Below are positions 7,611 to 14,210 of a DNA stretch of 16,528 bases, piece by piece. The DNA is from Roseiarcus sp049514155 (GTDB lineage: Bacteria > Pseudomonadota > Alphaproteobacteria > Rhizobiales > Beijerinckiaceae): positions 1 through 16,528 of the forward strand of contig NZ_JBEKVH010000085.1 in assembly GCF_049514155.1 (NCBI RefSeq). The letters are read 5' to 3'. The translations under genes and the position numbers were made by a program. The notes under the pieces were generated by a model. That model saw only the letters and a list, made by a program, of their open reading frames with translations, ran no database searches and was not told the DNA's origin. Within the stretch, counting starts at the first letter, position 1; the number at the start of each line of letters is the position of its first letter.

Positions 7611-7633
7611 GCGCTATATTCCCGCAATAGCGC
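7611..7633. promoter_or_regulatory. Inverted repeat between the regulator gene and the ADH gene
   Basis: GCGCTAT at 7611-7617 is the reverse complement of ATAGCGC at 7627-7633, with a 9-base centre. It lies in the only long gap (7546-7670) of the minus-strand array. It could be an RNA hairpin dividing the array into two transcripts, or a protein-binding site in front of the ADH gene. No T-run follows it on the minus strand. Confidence 0.4.
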
Positions 7634-7670
7634 CTTGATCGTCTCGTTCGTGTTGGCACCTCCCGCCGAG

Positions 7671-8573
7671 CTACTGCTTTCCCGCCTCCGCGTCGTTGCC
7701 GAATCGCAGTTCGTTCAACCGTCGTTTCATCAAGCGGAAACGCTCCTGATGCGCCGCGCCCTTACGCAATGCGACCGCGGTCGAGAGCACATCCATAACC
7801 ACCAGCGACGCGATGCGTGAAATCGTCGGCGTGTAGATGTTTGTGTTATCGAGCGACTCCACGACCAGAGAGACATCGCACTCCGCTGCGAGAGGGGAAG
7901 CTGAGCCCGTCACGGCGATCACCTTGGCGCCGTTGGCGCGCGCCGTGCGAGCGATGTCAATCACTGACTTGGTGCGGCCCGTGTTGGAGATCGCCACCGC
8001 GACGTCTGTCGGGCGCATCATCGACGCCACCATGATCTGCTGATGCGAGTCCTGCTGGGCGCCGCAGGGCACGCCAAACAGAGGGAATTTCTGCTGCGCG
8101 TCGCTGGCGACGATCCCTGACGCCCCGAAGCCGAAGAATTCGATAGCCGTCGCGCTCTGCAAGAGGCCTACGGCTTGCTCGATCGCCTTGGGATCGAGAT
8201 GCTGACGCGCCCAATCGAGGCTCGTGATCGTGTAGTCGAAGATCTTTTCGATCACAGCGTCGAGCGAATCGGCGTCGGAAAGCACGGAATGCGTCGCGGG
8301 CATTCCCAGAGCCAGACTATGGGCTAGCCGCAGCTTGAATTCCTGGAAGCCCGAACAGCCGATCGCGATGCAAAAACGAATGACGGTCGGCTGGCTGACG
8401 CCAGCGAGATCGGCGACCTGCGCCAAAGTCGTGGCAAGAAGGCGGCGTGGTTCCATCAATACCGCATCGGCGACCTTCCGCTCGGACTTGCGCAGATCAT
8501 TGTAGGCGGTGCGCGTCACTTCGACCACGTTCTTTGCGGCTCCGCGCGACCGTAGGCGATCCTCTAGAGCCAT
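7671..8573 (-). CDS. RpiR-family transcriptional regulator, HexR-like (HTH plus SIS sugar-phosphate sensor)
   Basis: DNA-binding regulator that senses a phosphosugar. From the ATG at 8573, behind AGGGA, it has 300 residues. The N-terminal helix-turn-helix domain covers roughly residues 20-90, with LRKSERKVADAVL and the recognition region VADLAGVSQPTVIRFC. A SIS domain covers about 135-280, with IEFFGFGASGIVASDAQQKF and the Ser/Thr-rich phosphate-binding segment AISNTGRTKSVIDIAR. The order and wording of motifs, including PLAAECD and DVLSTAVALRKGA near the C-terminus, resemble HexR of gammaproteobacteria as I remember it. It sits inside the catabolic array, 29 bases after the UlaG-like gene, so it is probably autoregulated. 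Its likely sites are the two TGTA-N7-TACA palindromes at 12309 and 12478. Whether it represses or activates cannot be read; the sites overlap promoter elements, which favours repression. Confidence 0.92.
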   Translation of the reverse strand: MALEDRLRSRGAAKNVVEVTRTAYNDLRKSERKVADAVLMEPRRLLATTLAQVADLAGVSQPTVIRFCIAIGCSGFQEFKLRLAHSLALGMPATHSVLSDADSLDAVIEKIFDYTITSLDWARQHLDPKAIEQAVGLLQSATAIEFFGFGASGIVASDAQQKFPLFGVPCGAQQDSHQQIMVASMMRPTDVAVAISNTGRTKSVIDIARTARANGAKVIAVTGSASPLAAECDVSLVVESLDNTNIYTPTISRIASLVVMDVLSTAVALRKGAAHQERFRLMKRRLNELRFGNDAEAGKQ

Positions 8574-8602
8574 GGCGTCGTCCCTATCGAAAACGAGTGA
8601 AG

Positions 8603-9463
8603 CTAGTCTCGGCTCAGCGAGTAGGCTATCTGCATCCGCGCCCGCCTCGCCGCGACAGAGGCTTTTATGAGCGCGTGGTCGATCTCGGCAGCCTCTGCAG
8701 TATTGAAAGCGAACATGCCGTAGTGATGCGCGATCATATTGGGAATGGAACAGTCCTGGCAAAGCGCAAGCGCTTCCGCGATGTTGAAATTGCCGGCGAA
8801 ACCGGCATTCGTCAGGGCCGGCGAGCGTCCGTTCGCCGGCAAAAGAGCTAGGTCTGCAGCCAGCTCGCCGGTTTCCTCGCGCTGCCCCTCAAAGGGCGCA
8901 CAATCGCCGGAGTGGAAAATCGTAACCCCTGACGCGCTGAGCGCGTAGCCAAGAAAACGGCAGTGTCCCAGATCGTCGCGCTCGATCGTCTCATGTGCTG
9001 CGCGCGTCGCGCGCGCCAACAAGCCCGGGAGAGGACGAACGGACTGCCCCGCGTCCATGGCGATCAGTCGCGCGTCGTCGACCTGGATCCGTTCGCGCGC
9101 CAACGTTGCTGAAGCAGTCGGGACGATAAAGCGCAAGCGCGGCCACAGGCGGGCGAGGGGGGCGAGCGTGCCCGGGTCCATGTGATCCGTATGGTGGTGG
9201 GTGCAAAGCACAAGATCGACCGGACCCAATTCCTCGGGCGTGACGGGCGGCGGGCTCATGCGTTCGTGCGAAAAGCGGCTGTTGGCGTACTTCTTCGCCA
9301 GCGTATCCGAGAGGTAAGGATCGATGACGACTCGCAATCCGGCGATTTCGATCAGAAACCCGGCCTGGCCCAGCCAATAAAGCGTCGCGTCTGACCGCGC
9401 CGGCGCGTGAAAGCGGCGCACCAGCGTCTCGACGAACGGAGTCTCGACCAGCCGCGCGGCCAT
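8603..9463 (-). CDS. UlaG-like metallo-beta-lactamase-fold hydrolase
   Basis: Metal-dependent hydrolase of 286 residues. The metal-binding motif is THHHTDHMD: His89, His91, Asp93, His94. Further candidate ligands are His157 (AAHETIE), Asp187 (HSGDC) and His246/247 (MIAHHYGMF). The N-terminal strand pattern YWLGQAGFLIEIAGLRVVIDPYLSD is typical of the UlaG/COG2220 group. E. coli UlaG opens L-ascorbate-6-phosphate lactone and is longer (about 354), so the substrate here is likely different: a phosphorylated or free lactone, or another ester. It begins 2 bases after the stop of the 2-hydroxyacid dehydrogenase gene, implying translational coupling. Residue assignments come from motif spacing, not structural alignment. 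Confidence 0.85.
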   Translation of the reverse strand: MAARLVETPFVETLVRRFHAPARSDATLYWLGQAGFLIEIAGLRVVIDPYLSDTLAKKYANSRFSHERMSPPPVTPEELGPVDLVLCTHHHTDHMDPGTLAPLARLWPRLRFIVPTASATLARERIQVDDARLIAMDAGQSVRPLPGLLARATRAAHETIERDDLGHCRFLGYALSASGVTIFHSGDCAPFEGQREETGELAADLALLPANGRSPALTNAGFAGNFNIAEALALCQDCSIPNMIAHHYGMFAFNTAEAAEIDHALIKASVAARRARMQIAYSLSRD

Positions 9464-9465
9464 GG

Positions 9466-10392
9466 TTAGATGCCTGAAAGAGCCTCGAGCAGATTGTCCA
9501 CTGCCGCAGTGGTTGCGCGATCGACGCTCTCCTCGGTGTAACCGCCGATATGAGCGGTCGCGATCACGCGCGGGTCGCTGACGAGCGTCAGCTCGCGCGG
9601 CGGCTCCTCGTTGAAGACGTCCACTGCATATGTGGCGACTTGTCCCGCGTTCAGCGCCTCGATCATTGCCTTGTCGTCAACGAGCGAGGCGCGCGCCGTG
9701 TTCACGATGACCGCGCCGTGGCGACACCTCGCCAACTGCGGCGCGCTAAGTACTGGACGACCATCGGCCGCGGCCGGACAGTGCAGAGTGACGATCTCCG
9801 ACTCCGCGATCAGCGTTTCGAGATCAACGTGGCGTACGAGGCTGTCCGAATTCGCCGCCTGCGGCAGGGGGTCGCAGGCGAGCACTTTGGCGCCCAGCGC
9901 CCCAGCCAACCGCGCGACCTCGCGTCCGATGGCGCCGTAGCCGACGACGCCAACAGTCCGGCCGTGAATTTCGCGCCCGATGTGACGCGGCCAGCGACCC
10001 GACTTGATTCCGCTGTCGGCGAGCGGAATGTGGCGTATGGCGGAGAACATGAGACCGATCGCCAGTTCCGCGACGCCTTGCGCATTGGCGCCCCCAGCGG
10101 TGCGCAGCGCGATTTCGCGTTGCGAAAGCGCCGCCAGAGGCAGGTTGTCGACGCCGACCCCATTGCGGCTGATGGCGCGCAAGCGACGGGCGCCGGCGAT
10201 CACCGCCTCTGAAACCGGCTCCACGCCAGCCAGCCACCCGACGATATCGGGCGTCAGGCGCAGCAGATCCTGCTCGCTAGGCGCCTTTCCCGCCTCGCAA
10301 TAGACGACTTCGTAGCCGAATTCGCGCAGTCGTTCGACGGCCGGGTGGCGCGAGGCCGTAAGCGAGCGGGGCGTAACGAGAATTCGTTGCAT
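9466..10392 (-). CDS. D-isomer-specific 2-hydroxyacid dehydrogenase (SerA-like)
   Basis: NAD-dependent interconversion of a D-2-hydroxyacid and a 2-oxoacid. It has 308 residues, the length of the short form without the regulatory ACT domain of biosynthetic SerA. The dinucleotide fold has VGVVGYGAIGREVARL (GYGAIG at 151-156) and an acidic residue, Asp174, in LACDPLP, favouring NAD. The catalytic trio is Arg234 (VNTARASLVDD), Glu263 (DVFNEEPP) and His281 (TAHIGGYTEE). The ATG at 10392 uses AAGG inside the end of the preceding AroE-like gene (4-base gap). Embedded in a catabolic array, it more likely oxidises or reduces a sugar-derived hydroxyacid than makes serine; that is inference. Confidence 0.92.
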   Translation of the reverse strand: MQRILVTPRSLTASRHPAVERLREFGYEVVYCEAGKAPSEQDLLRLTPDIVGWLAGVEPVSEAVIAGARRLRAISRNGVGVDNLPLAALSQREIALRTAGGANAQGVAELAIGLMFSAIRHIPLADSGIKSGRWPRHIGREIHGRTVGVVGYGAIGREVARLAGALGAKVLACDPLPQAANSDSLVRHVDLETLIAESEIVTLHCPAAADGRPVLSAPQLARCRHGAVIVNTARASLVDDKAMIEALNAGQVATYAVDVFNEEPPRELTLVSDPRVIATAHIGGYTEESVDRATTAAVDNLLEALSGI

Positions 10393-10396
10393 TGTC

Positions 10397-11350
10397 TCAG
10401 CCTTTCACCGCGCGCATCGCGATCTCCGACAGGGCGTCGAAGACCGGCCCGCTCGTCGGAATGTCGATGTGGAAAACTTCGGCGATCACCTGGGTCCAGC
10501 CGTGCAGGAAGTAGCTCCACCCGTCTTCGATTGAAAGACCGCGCAGCGACGCCTGCGCGTGGGCCTGATTGAGGAAGAGCAGATCCCCGCGATAGTTGAG
10601 GTCCCAGACGATGCCGTTCTCGGGGAACTGAACGGCGTTCGACGCCGGAGAGCCGGGCGCGTCCTTGCCGAGCCCGGTCGCGTTGACGACGAGCGAGCCC
10701 GGCTTGAGCTTGGCGACAACCGCGTCGTTGTCGACGTCTTTGGGCGCGAGGACGTAGTCGACGGGCACGCCGGCGTCCAGTTCGCGATGAATGCGCTGGA
10801 TCTCCTCCAGTCGCGCAGCGCTGCGGTTGGAGACGACGATGCGCGAAGGGCGGTCGACGCCGCGATTCGTCTGCATCATGTGCCACGTGAGGGCGATGGA
10901 GGAGCCCCCGGCGCCCATCGAAAACAGTTCAGCGCCCGTTCGCTCGAAATGGCGCGCGGGCAGGAAGCCGTCGAGCGCGAGCCCCGAGGAGATCGGGTCT
11001 TTCGCATGGCACACGAACTTGCCGACGCGCTTGGAGAGACAGCTCGTCTCGCCCATGAAGCGGGCATGAGCGTCGATTTCGTCGAACTGGTCCCGACAGG
11101 CGTTGTAGAGATCGATCTTGTGCGTCGTCACCAACGCCCCGAGAGCGAGCGGATCGCGTTTGACGAACGCGACGGCTGCGCGATAGTCGGCCGCCGGCGC
11201 ATGCAGCGGAAAGTCGATCCCCTTGATCACCGCGTCTTTCAGGCCGAGCCGCTTAGCCCAGGCGGGAAAGACTTTCATGATGGAGCTTTTCGCCGTCGTG
11301 ACCCCGAAAAAAAACAGCGTCGGCGCAGTCGCGGCCGAATATCCGGTCAT
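10397..11350 (-). CDS. Shikimate dehydrogenase-fold oxidoreductase, probably not a shikimate enzyme
   Basis: A 317-residue member of the AroE fold. The catalytic Lys lies in GALVTTHKID (Lys78), the partner Asp in CHAKDPISSG (Asp118), the cofactor loop is MGAGGSS (145-151) and VVSNRS (172-177) suggests NADP. NATGLG (223-228) and DGWSYFLHGWTQ (276-287) are family landmarks. Substrate-binding positions differ: the usual N-terminal S-x-S-P-x-x-H reads KSSIMKVF, and the usual GAVNT and NTD blocks read GETSC and AKD. A role in the shikimate pathway is therefore doubtful. A polyol, cyclitol or quinate-like substrate is plausible. The start ATG (11350) overlaps the stop of the small upstream ORF (ATGA). 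The frame is open further upstream to 11869, but that part is antisense-like, arginine-rich nonsense. Confidence 0.85.
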   Translation of the reverse strand: MTGYSAATAPTLFFFGVTTAKSSIMKVFPAWAKRLGLKDAVIKGIDFPLHAPAADYRAAVAFVKRDPLALGALVTTHKIDLYNACRDQFDEIDAHARFMGETSCLSKRVGKFVCHAKDPISSGLALDGFLPARHFERTGAELFSMGAGGSSIALTWHMMQTNRGVDRPSRIVVSNRSAARLEEIQRIHRELDAGVPVDYVLAPKDVDNDAVVAKLKPGSLVVNATGLGKDAPGSPASNAVQFPENGIVWDLNYRGDLLFLNQAHAQASLRGLSIEDGWSYFLHGWTQVIAEVFHIDIPTSGPVFDALSEIAMRAVKG

Positions 11351-11616
11351 TTTGCCGTCTCGCGGATGTCGGCGGCGGGCGTGATCGCGGCCTTGGCTCT
11401 CTCGGCGACTTTCGCGAAGCGACGCTCGGGCATGTCTTCGTTCCACGCGCTCCAAACGCCGCCGACAGCAGCCGCCGATTTCAGCGTCAACCGGCGTTCC
11501 ATCGTCGCCAGACTGACGCCGCTGCGGGCGCGACGGCGTCGCGTCCGCTCGACTGCGGTCGTAGCGACAACGCCGAGCGCAGCTTTGGCGGCAAAGAGTT
11601 CGGATATGGCTCTCAA
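11347..11616 (-). CDS. Small hypothetical protein between the isomerase and AroE-like genes
   Basis: An 89-codon ORF that I cannot assign to a family. It begins at a TTG directly after GAGGGG, with spacing too tight for a normal ribosome site. Internal ATGs lie at codons 39 and 62. Two facts favour a real gene. Its TGA overlaps the ATG of the AroE-like gene (ATGA), a common coupling arrangement. Its third codon positions are GC-rich like the neighbours. It is also exactly in frame with the isomerase gene, separated only by that gene's TAA and five codons. It could therefore be a former C-terminal extension cut off by a stop, or be reached by reinitiation. The product is basic and Ala/Arg-rich, contains WSAWNEDMPERRF, and has no signal peptide or membrane helix. 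Confidence 0.45.
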   Translation of the reverse strand: MRAISELFAAKAALGVVATTAVERTRRRRARSGVSLATMERRLTLKSAAAVGGVWSAWNEDMPERRFAKVAERAKAAITPAADIRETAK

Positions 11617-11631
11617 CCCCTCGAAAACGAC

Positions 11632-12261
11632 TTACTGCGCGCTGGCGTAGATCTGTTGGATGCCATCGGTGGGCCGCTGGCGATAATTGGCGTTTGGGGC
11701 GAGTTTCCATCCGGCGTCGCCGTCTTTGACGATGCGGCTTCGCATGCCGCCGGCTTTCTCGATGATGGCGTAGTCCTGTCCCGAGTCGGCGGGATAGGCG
11801 AAGGTCATCACGAGGTCTTCGCTTCCGACGTTGACGGAGCGATGGATCCAGTAGGGCGGCACGTAACACACGGTTTGCGGGCCGATCTCGACCGCGCGAA
11901 CTTCGCCTTCGGGGGACTCCAGCAACATCACGCCGCGACCGGCCTCCCCGGAGTAGATTTCGGGTCTGTTCGCCTTGGCGTGGATGTGTCCGCGCGTGAG
12001 AAAATACTCGCGACCGACTTTACCGGGCCGCATCCGCGTGACCCCGAAGATCATGTCGCCGGCGTCTGCGGAAGGCTTGAAGTCCGTCACTTCGTAGGCC
12101 AGCGCGTCGGCTCCGGCCTGAGCGACGAGCGCGCGATAGGCGTCGGCGTCCTCGTAGAGGCCGGCGAGGTCTGCGTACGTCTTCACGTAGCGATTTGTCG
12201 CGCCCTCGAGTTCGCCTCTGGCGAGGTTTACGCGACAGACTCCCGGTTCCCTCAGCTTCAT
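11632..12261 (-). CDS. Cupin-type (archaeal-like) glucose-6-phosphate isomerase family protein
   Basis: Metal-dependent aldose-ketose phosphate isomerase of the single-domain cupin family, unrelated to the common PGI. From the ATG at 12261 it has 209 residues. The metal site is clear: GHIHAKANRPEIYSG gives His92, His94 and Glu101, and VPPYWIHRSVN gives His140. The motif order and length fit family members such as the Pyrococcus enzyme. Two ATGs lie close together (12267, 12261). I choose the second because GAGAGGA ends directly before the first and is properly spaced from the second. It is the first gene of the array, about 37 bases downstream of the expected transcript start. It probably isomerises the phosphate made by the FGGY kinase encoded divergently. 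The natural sugar may not be glucose-6-phosphate. Confidence 0.88.
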   Translation of the reverse strand: MKLREPGVCRVNLARGELEGATNRYVKTYADLAGLYEDADAYRALVAQAGADALAYEVTDFKPSADAGDMIFGVTRMRPGKVGREYFLTRGHIHAKANRPEIYSGEAGRGVMLLESPEGEVRAVEIGPQTVCYVPPYWIHRSVNVGSEDLVMTFAYPADSGQDYAIIEKAGGMRSRIVKDGDAGWKLAPNANYRQRPTDGIQQIYASAQ

Positions 12262-12304
12262 TCCCATTCCTCTCGCGGCCCCACGGGCGACCGGCCGCAG
12301 CTCA

Positions 12305-12333
12305 ATTCTGTATTTTCAATACATTCTTGTCAA
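12305..12333 (-). promoter_or_regulatory. Sigma70-like promoter for the minus-strand catabolic array
   Basis: On the minus strand, a perfect -35 TTGACA (12333-12328) is followed after 17 bases by CAGAAT (12310-12305), a 4/6 match to -10. The predicted transcript start near 12298 leaves a leader of about 37 bases before the isomerase ATG. The 15-bp palindrome at 12309-12323 fills the spacer, so a bound protein would block RNA polymerase. Confidence 0.65.
12309..12323. promoter_or_regulatory. Candidate RpiR/HexR operator 1
   Basis: TGTATTTTCAATACA: arms TGTATT and AATACA are exact reverse complements around TTC. It resembles the HexR box I remember (TGTAAT-N3-ATTACA type). It lies inside the spacer of the leftward promoter, and a HexR-like regulator is encoded in the transcript it would control. 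Confidence 0.7.
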
Positions 12334-12459
12334 GATCGTCGGCGGCGAGAACCGAGACCAGAAGCAAGACTCGTCCGAAAGAGCCCTAAGCGCGTGATTA
12401 TGCCGCACACAAATCGACAAAATGATGTTGCGAGCAAATTTTCGGGATGGAAGCTTGCC

Positions 12460-12489
12460 TTGACGAAAATCGCACTCTGTATTTATGCT
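12460..12489 (+). promoter_or_regulatory. Sigma70-like promoter for the kinase/SDR genes
   Basis: TTGACG (12460-12465) and TATGCT (12484-12489) are separated by 18 bases, 5/6 and 4/6 matches to consensus. The predicted transcript would carry about 175 bases before the kinase GTG and would include the small lipoprotein-like ORF. The second palindrome overlaps the -10 region. Confidence 0.5.
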
Positions 12490-12492
12490 ACA
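12478..12492. promoter_or_regulatory. Candidate RpiR/HexR operator 2
   Basis: TGTATTTATGCTACA has the same frame as operator 1, TGTA-N7-TACA over 15 bases, though its inner bases are less symmetric. It overlaps the -10 hexamer of the rightward promoter. The two sites lie 169 bases apart, so one regulator could control both directions and looping is conceivable. Confidence 0.6.
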
Positions 12493-12556
12493 AAAAGCGC
12501 GCCGCCCAACGATGCCCCAACGACGCCCGAAGAGTGAAAGTCCGGAGGGACTCCCG

Positions 12557-12640
12557 ATGAGGAAAACTGTCTCGGCGCTGGTGCTCGCTGGCGCAATCTC
12601 GTCCGGCGCCTGTCGATCCAGTTCGGCGTCGGTTCGTTGA
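12557..12640 (+). CDS. Very short ORF with a lipoprotein-like signal peptide
   Basis: A 27-residue product, MRKTVSALVLAGAISSGACR followed by SSSASVR. It has a basic start, a hydrophobic core and a lipobox-like SGAC with Cys19, although the -3 residue is Ser rather than Leu. GGAGGGA lies 6-7 bases before the ATG, the best ribosome site in this gap. It ends 29 bases before the kinase start. It may be a tiny entericidin-like lipoprotein, a leader peptide, or the leftover signal sequence of a deleted binding-protein gene. The last idea suits the context, since a sugar-binding protein gene is common at this position. No function can be claimed. Confidence 0.35.
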   Translation: MRKTVSALVLAGAISSGACRSSSASVR

Positions 12641-12669
12641 AGCACTGAGCGACGTTGGGAGACGCCCCG

Positions 12670-14175
12670 GTGACCCGCGACCTCACGTTATCGATCGACG
12701 TCGGCACTGGCAGCGTGCGCGCCGCGCTCGTCGACGGCGAAGGCGCGATTCTCAGCATTGCGAGCCGCGAACACGATCAGATCGTGCCGCAGTTCGGTTG
12801 GGCGGAGCAACGCCCGCTCGATTGGTGGAATGGCGTCGCCGCCGCGATCCGCGACCTGCTGGCGGCGGTCGAGGGAGCGCGTGATCGCATTGCGGCGGTC
12901 TGCGCGTGCGGCCAGATGCACGGCACGGTGCTTGTCGACGAGGCCGGCCAACCGACGAGAGAGAGCACCCCGCTCTGGAACGATAAGCGCACCGCCGACC
13001 TCGTGGCGGATTTCGAGCGCGATCACGGCGCCAGCGCGTTTCTGAAAGAGAGCGGCAATCCGCCGACGCCCGCCTGGCCCGGCTTCAAGCTGCAATGGCT
13101 GCGCGACAACGATGGGCCGGCCTACCGTTCGGCGCACGCGGTTCTGATGCCGAAGGACTTCATCAATCTGCGCCTCACTGGCGAGATTGCGATGGACACG
13201 GGCGACGCGTCCTGCAGCTTTCTGATGAATCCGCGGACGCGTCGCTGGTCGCAGTCGATGATCGATCTTCTTGGCGTCGACTCCGCCAAGCTCCCGCCGA
13301 TCCGCGAGCCGCTGGAAATCCTCGGCGTCGTGACCGCCGCAGCGGCTGCCGAAACGGGTCTGAAGGCGGGGACGCCGGTGCTGGTTGGCGGCGCGGACTA
13401 TCCAGTCGCTCTACTGGGCTCGGGCGCCTGCCGTCCCGGTCTGGCGTCAGACGTCACCGGAACCTCCTGCATCCTCACGCTGATCGCTGACGCGCCGCTG
13501 CTCGATCCCGAGATCTGCAACGTCGCCACCGTCGAGGGACATTGGGGGCCGTTTGTGTTGCTGGAGACCGGCGGCGACGCGGTGCGTTGGGCGCGGCGCG
13601 CTCTGCACGAGAAGTTGCTGAGCTACGACGAGATCATCGCGCGCGCCGCGACCGCTCCGGCCGGCGCCGACGCACTGTTCTTCATGCCCTATCTGACCGG
13701 CGAAAGGCTCGGCGCCCATCGCAACGCGCGCGCTCAATTCTTCGGGCTGGGCGCGGCGCATGAACTGGCGCATCTGCATCGCGCCGTGATGGAAGGCGTC
13801 GCCTTCGCCGCCTCGCGTCACCTGCGCATCATGGAGCGCGCTGCGGGCCGCAAACTGGAGCGGGTAATCGCGTCGGGCGGCGGCGCCAAGGCGGCGCTCT
13901 GGCTGAAGATCAAGGCCAGCGTCTACGGGGTGCCCATCGTCGTGCCAAAGGAGCCGGAATGCGGCGTCATCGGCTGCGCCGCGATGGCGGCGGCCGCGAC
14001 GGGGCGCTTCGGCGATATCCAGCAAGCGATTGGCGCCTACGTGCGCCATGTCGACGAGATCCAACCCGATCCCGAATGGGCTGAAATCTATGCGCGGATG
14101 CAGCCGGTGTTCGACCGGCTCTATTCGCACAGTCAGGCGCTTTACGACGATCTCGACCGGCTCGCCGGCCGATGA
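12670..14175 (+). CDS. FGGY-family carbohydrate kinase (xylulokinase-like)
   Basis: ATP-dependent kinase for a sugar or polyol, 501 residues and full length for the family. The N-terminus has LSIDVGTGSVRAALVD (phosphate-binding loop). CACGQMHGTVLVDEAG (GQMHG at 81-85) and PLWNDKRT are typical of xylulokinase-like members. The catalytic Asp is expected in GGADYPVALLGSG (Asp243). The C-terminal ATP domain has GVAFAASRHLRIM and ASGGGAKAALWLKIKASVYG. The GTG at 12670 is preferred because GGGAG lies at normal spacing; a TTG at 12655 overlaps that site. It is transcribed away from the isomerase array and followed after 35 bases by an SDR gene. Its product is the likely substrate of the cupin isomerase and perhaps the effector of the RpiR protein. 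The exact sugar is unknown. Confidence 0.92.
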   Translation: MTRDLTLSIDVGTGSVRAALVDGEGAILSIASREHDQIVPQFGWAEQRPLDWWNGVAAAIRDLLAAVEGARDRIAAVCACGQMHGTVLVDEAGQPTRESTPLWNDKRTADLVADFERDHGASAFLKESGNPPTPAWPGFKLQWLRDNDGPAYRSAHAVLMPKDFINLRLTGEIAMDTGDASCSFLMNPRTRRWSQSMIDLLGVDSAKLPPIREPLEILGVVTAAAAAETGLKAGTPVLVGGADYPVALLGSGACRPGLASDVTGTSCILTLIADAPLLDPEICNVATVEGHWGPFVLLETGGDAVRWARRALHEKLLSYDEIIARAATAPAGADALFFMPYLTGERLGAHRNARAQFFGLGAAHELAHLHRAVMEGVAFAASRHLRIMERAAGRKLERVIASGGGAKAALWLKIKASVYGVPIVVPKEPECGVIGCAAMAAAATGRFGDIQQAIGAYVRHVDEIQPDPEWAEIYARMQPVFDRLYSHSQALYDDLDRLAGR

Positions 14176-14210
14176 CGCAGGGGAGCTCCAGATCATAAGG
14201 ACGTTTGGTC

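Larger units (their letters stand above)
12262..12669. other. Divergent control region between the two catabolic operons
   Basis: This 408-base gap holds two back-to-back promoter candidates, two matching palindromes and a short lipoprotein-like ORF, each listed separately. The central part (about 12334-12459) is less GC-rich than the genes around it and shows no further structure I can support. Confidence 0.7.

Noticed and set aside
8574..8762. 63-codon N-terminal extension of the RpiR regulator
   Set aside because: Overlaps the UlaG-like gene; the ATG at 8573 with AGGGA gives the standard RpiR length.
9550..10212. 220-codon + strand frame opposite the 2-hydroxyacid dehydrogenase
   Set aside because: Antisense shadow with no recognisable motif.
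10559..11650. Long + strand open frame (363 codons) opposite the AroE-like gene
   Set aside because: Antisense shadow in GC-rich DNA; the minus strand holds clear AroE motifs and this frame has no domain or start signal.
11351..11869. N-terminal extension of the AroE-like protein by 173 codons
   Set aside because: Arg-rich nonsense overlapping the isomerase and small ORF; the ATG at 11350 with ATGA overlap is better.
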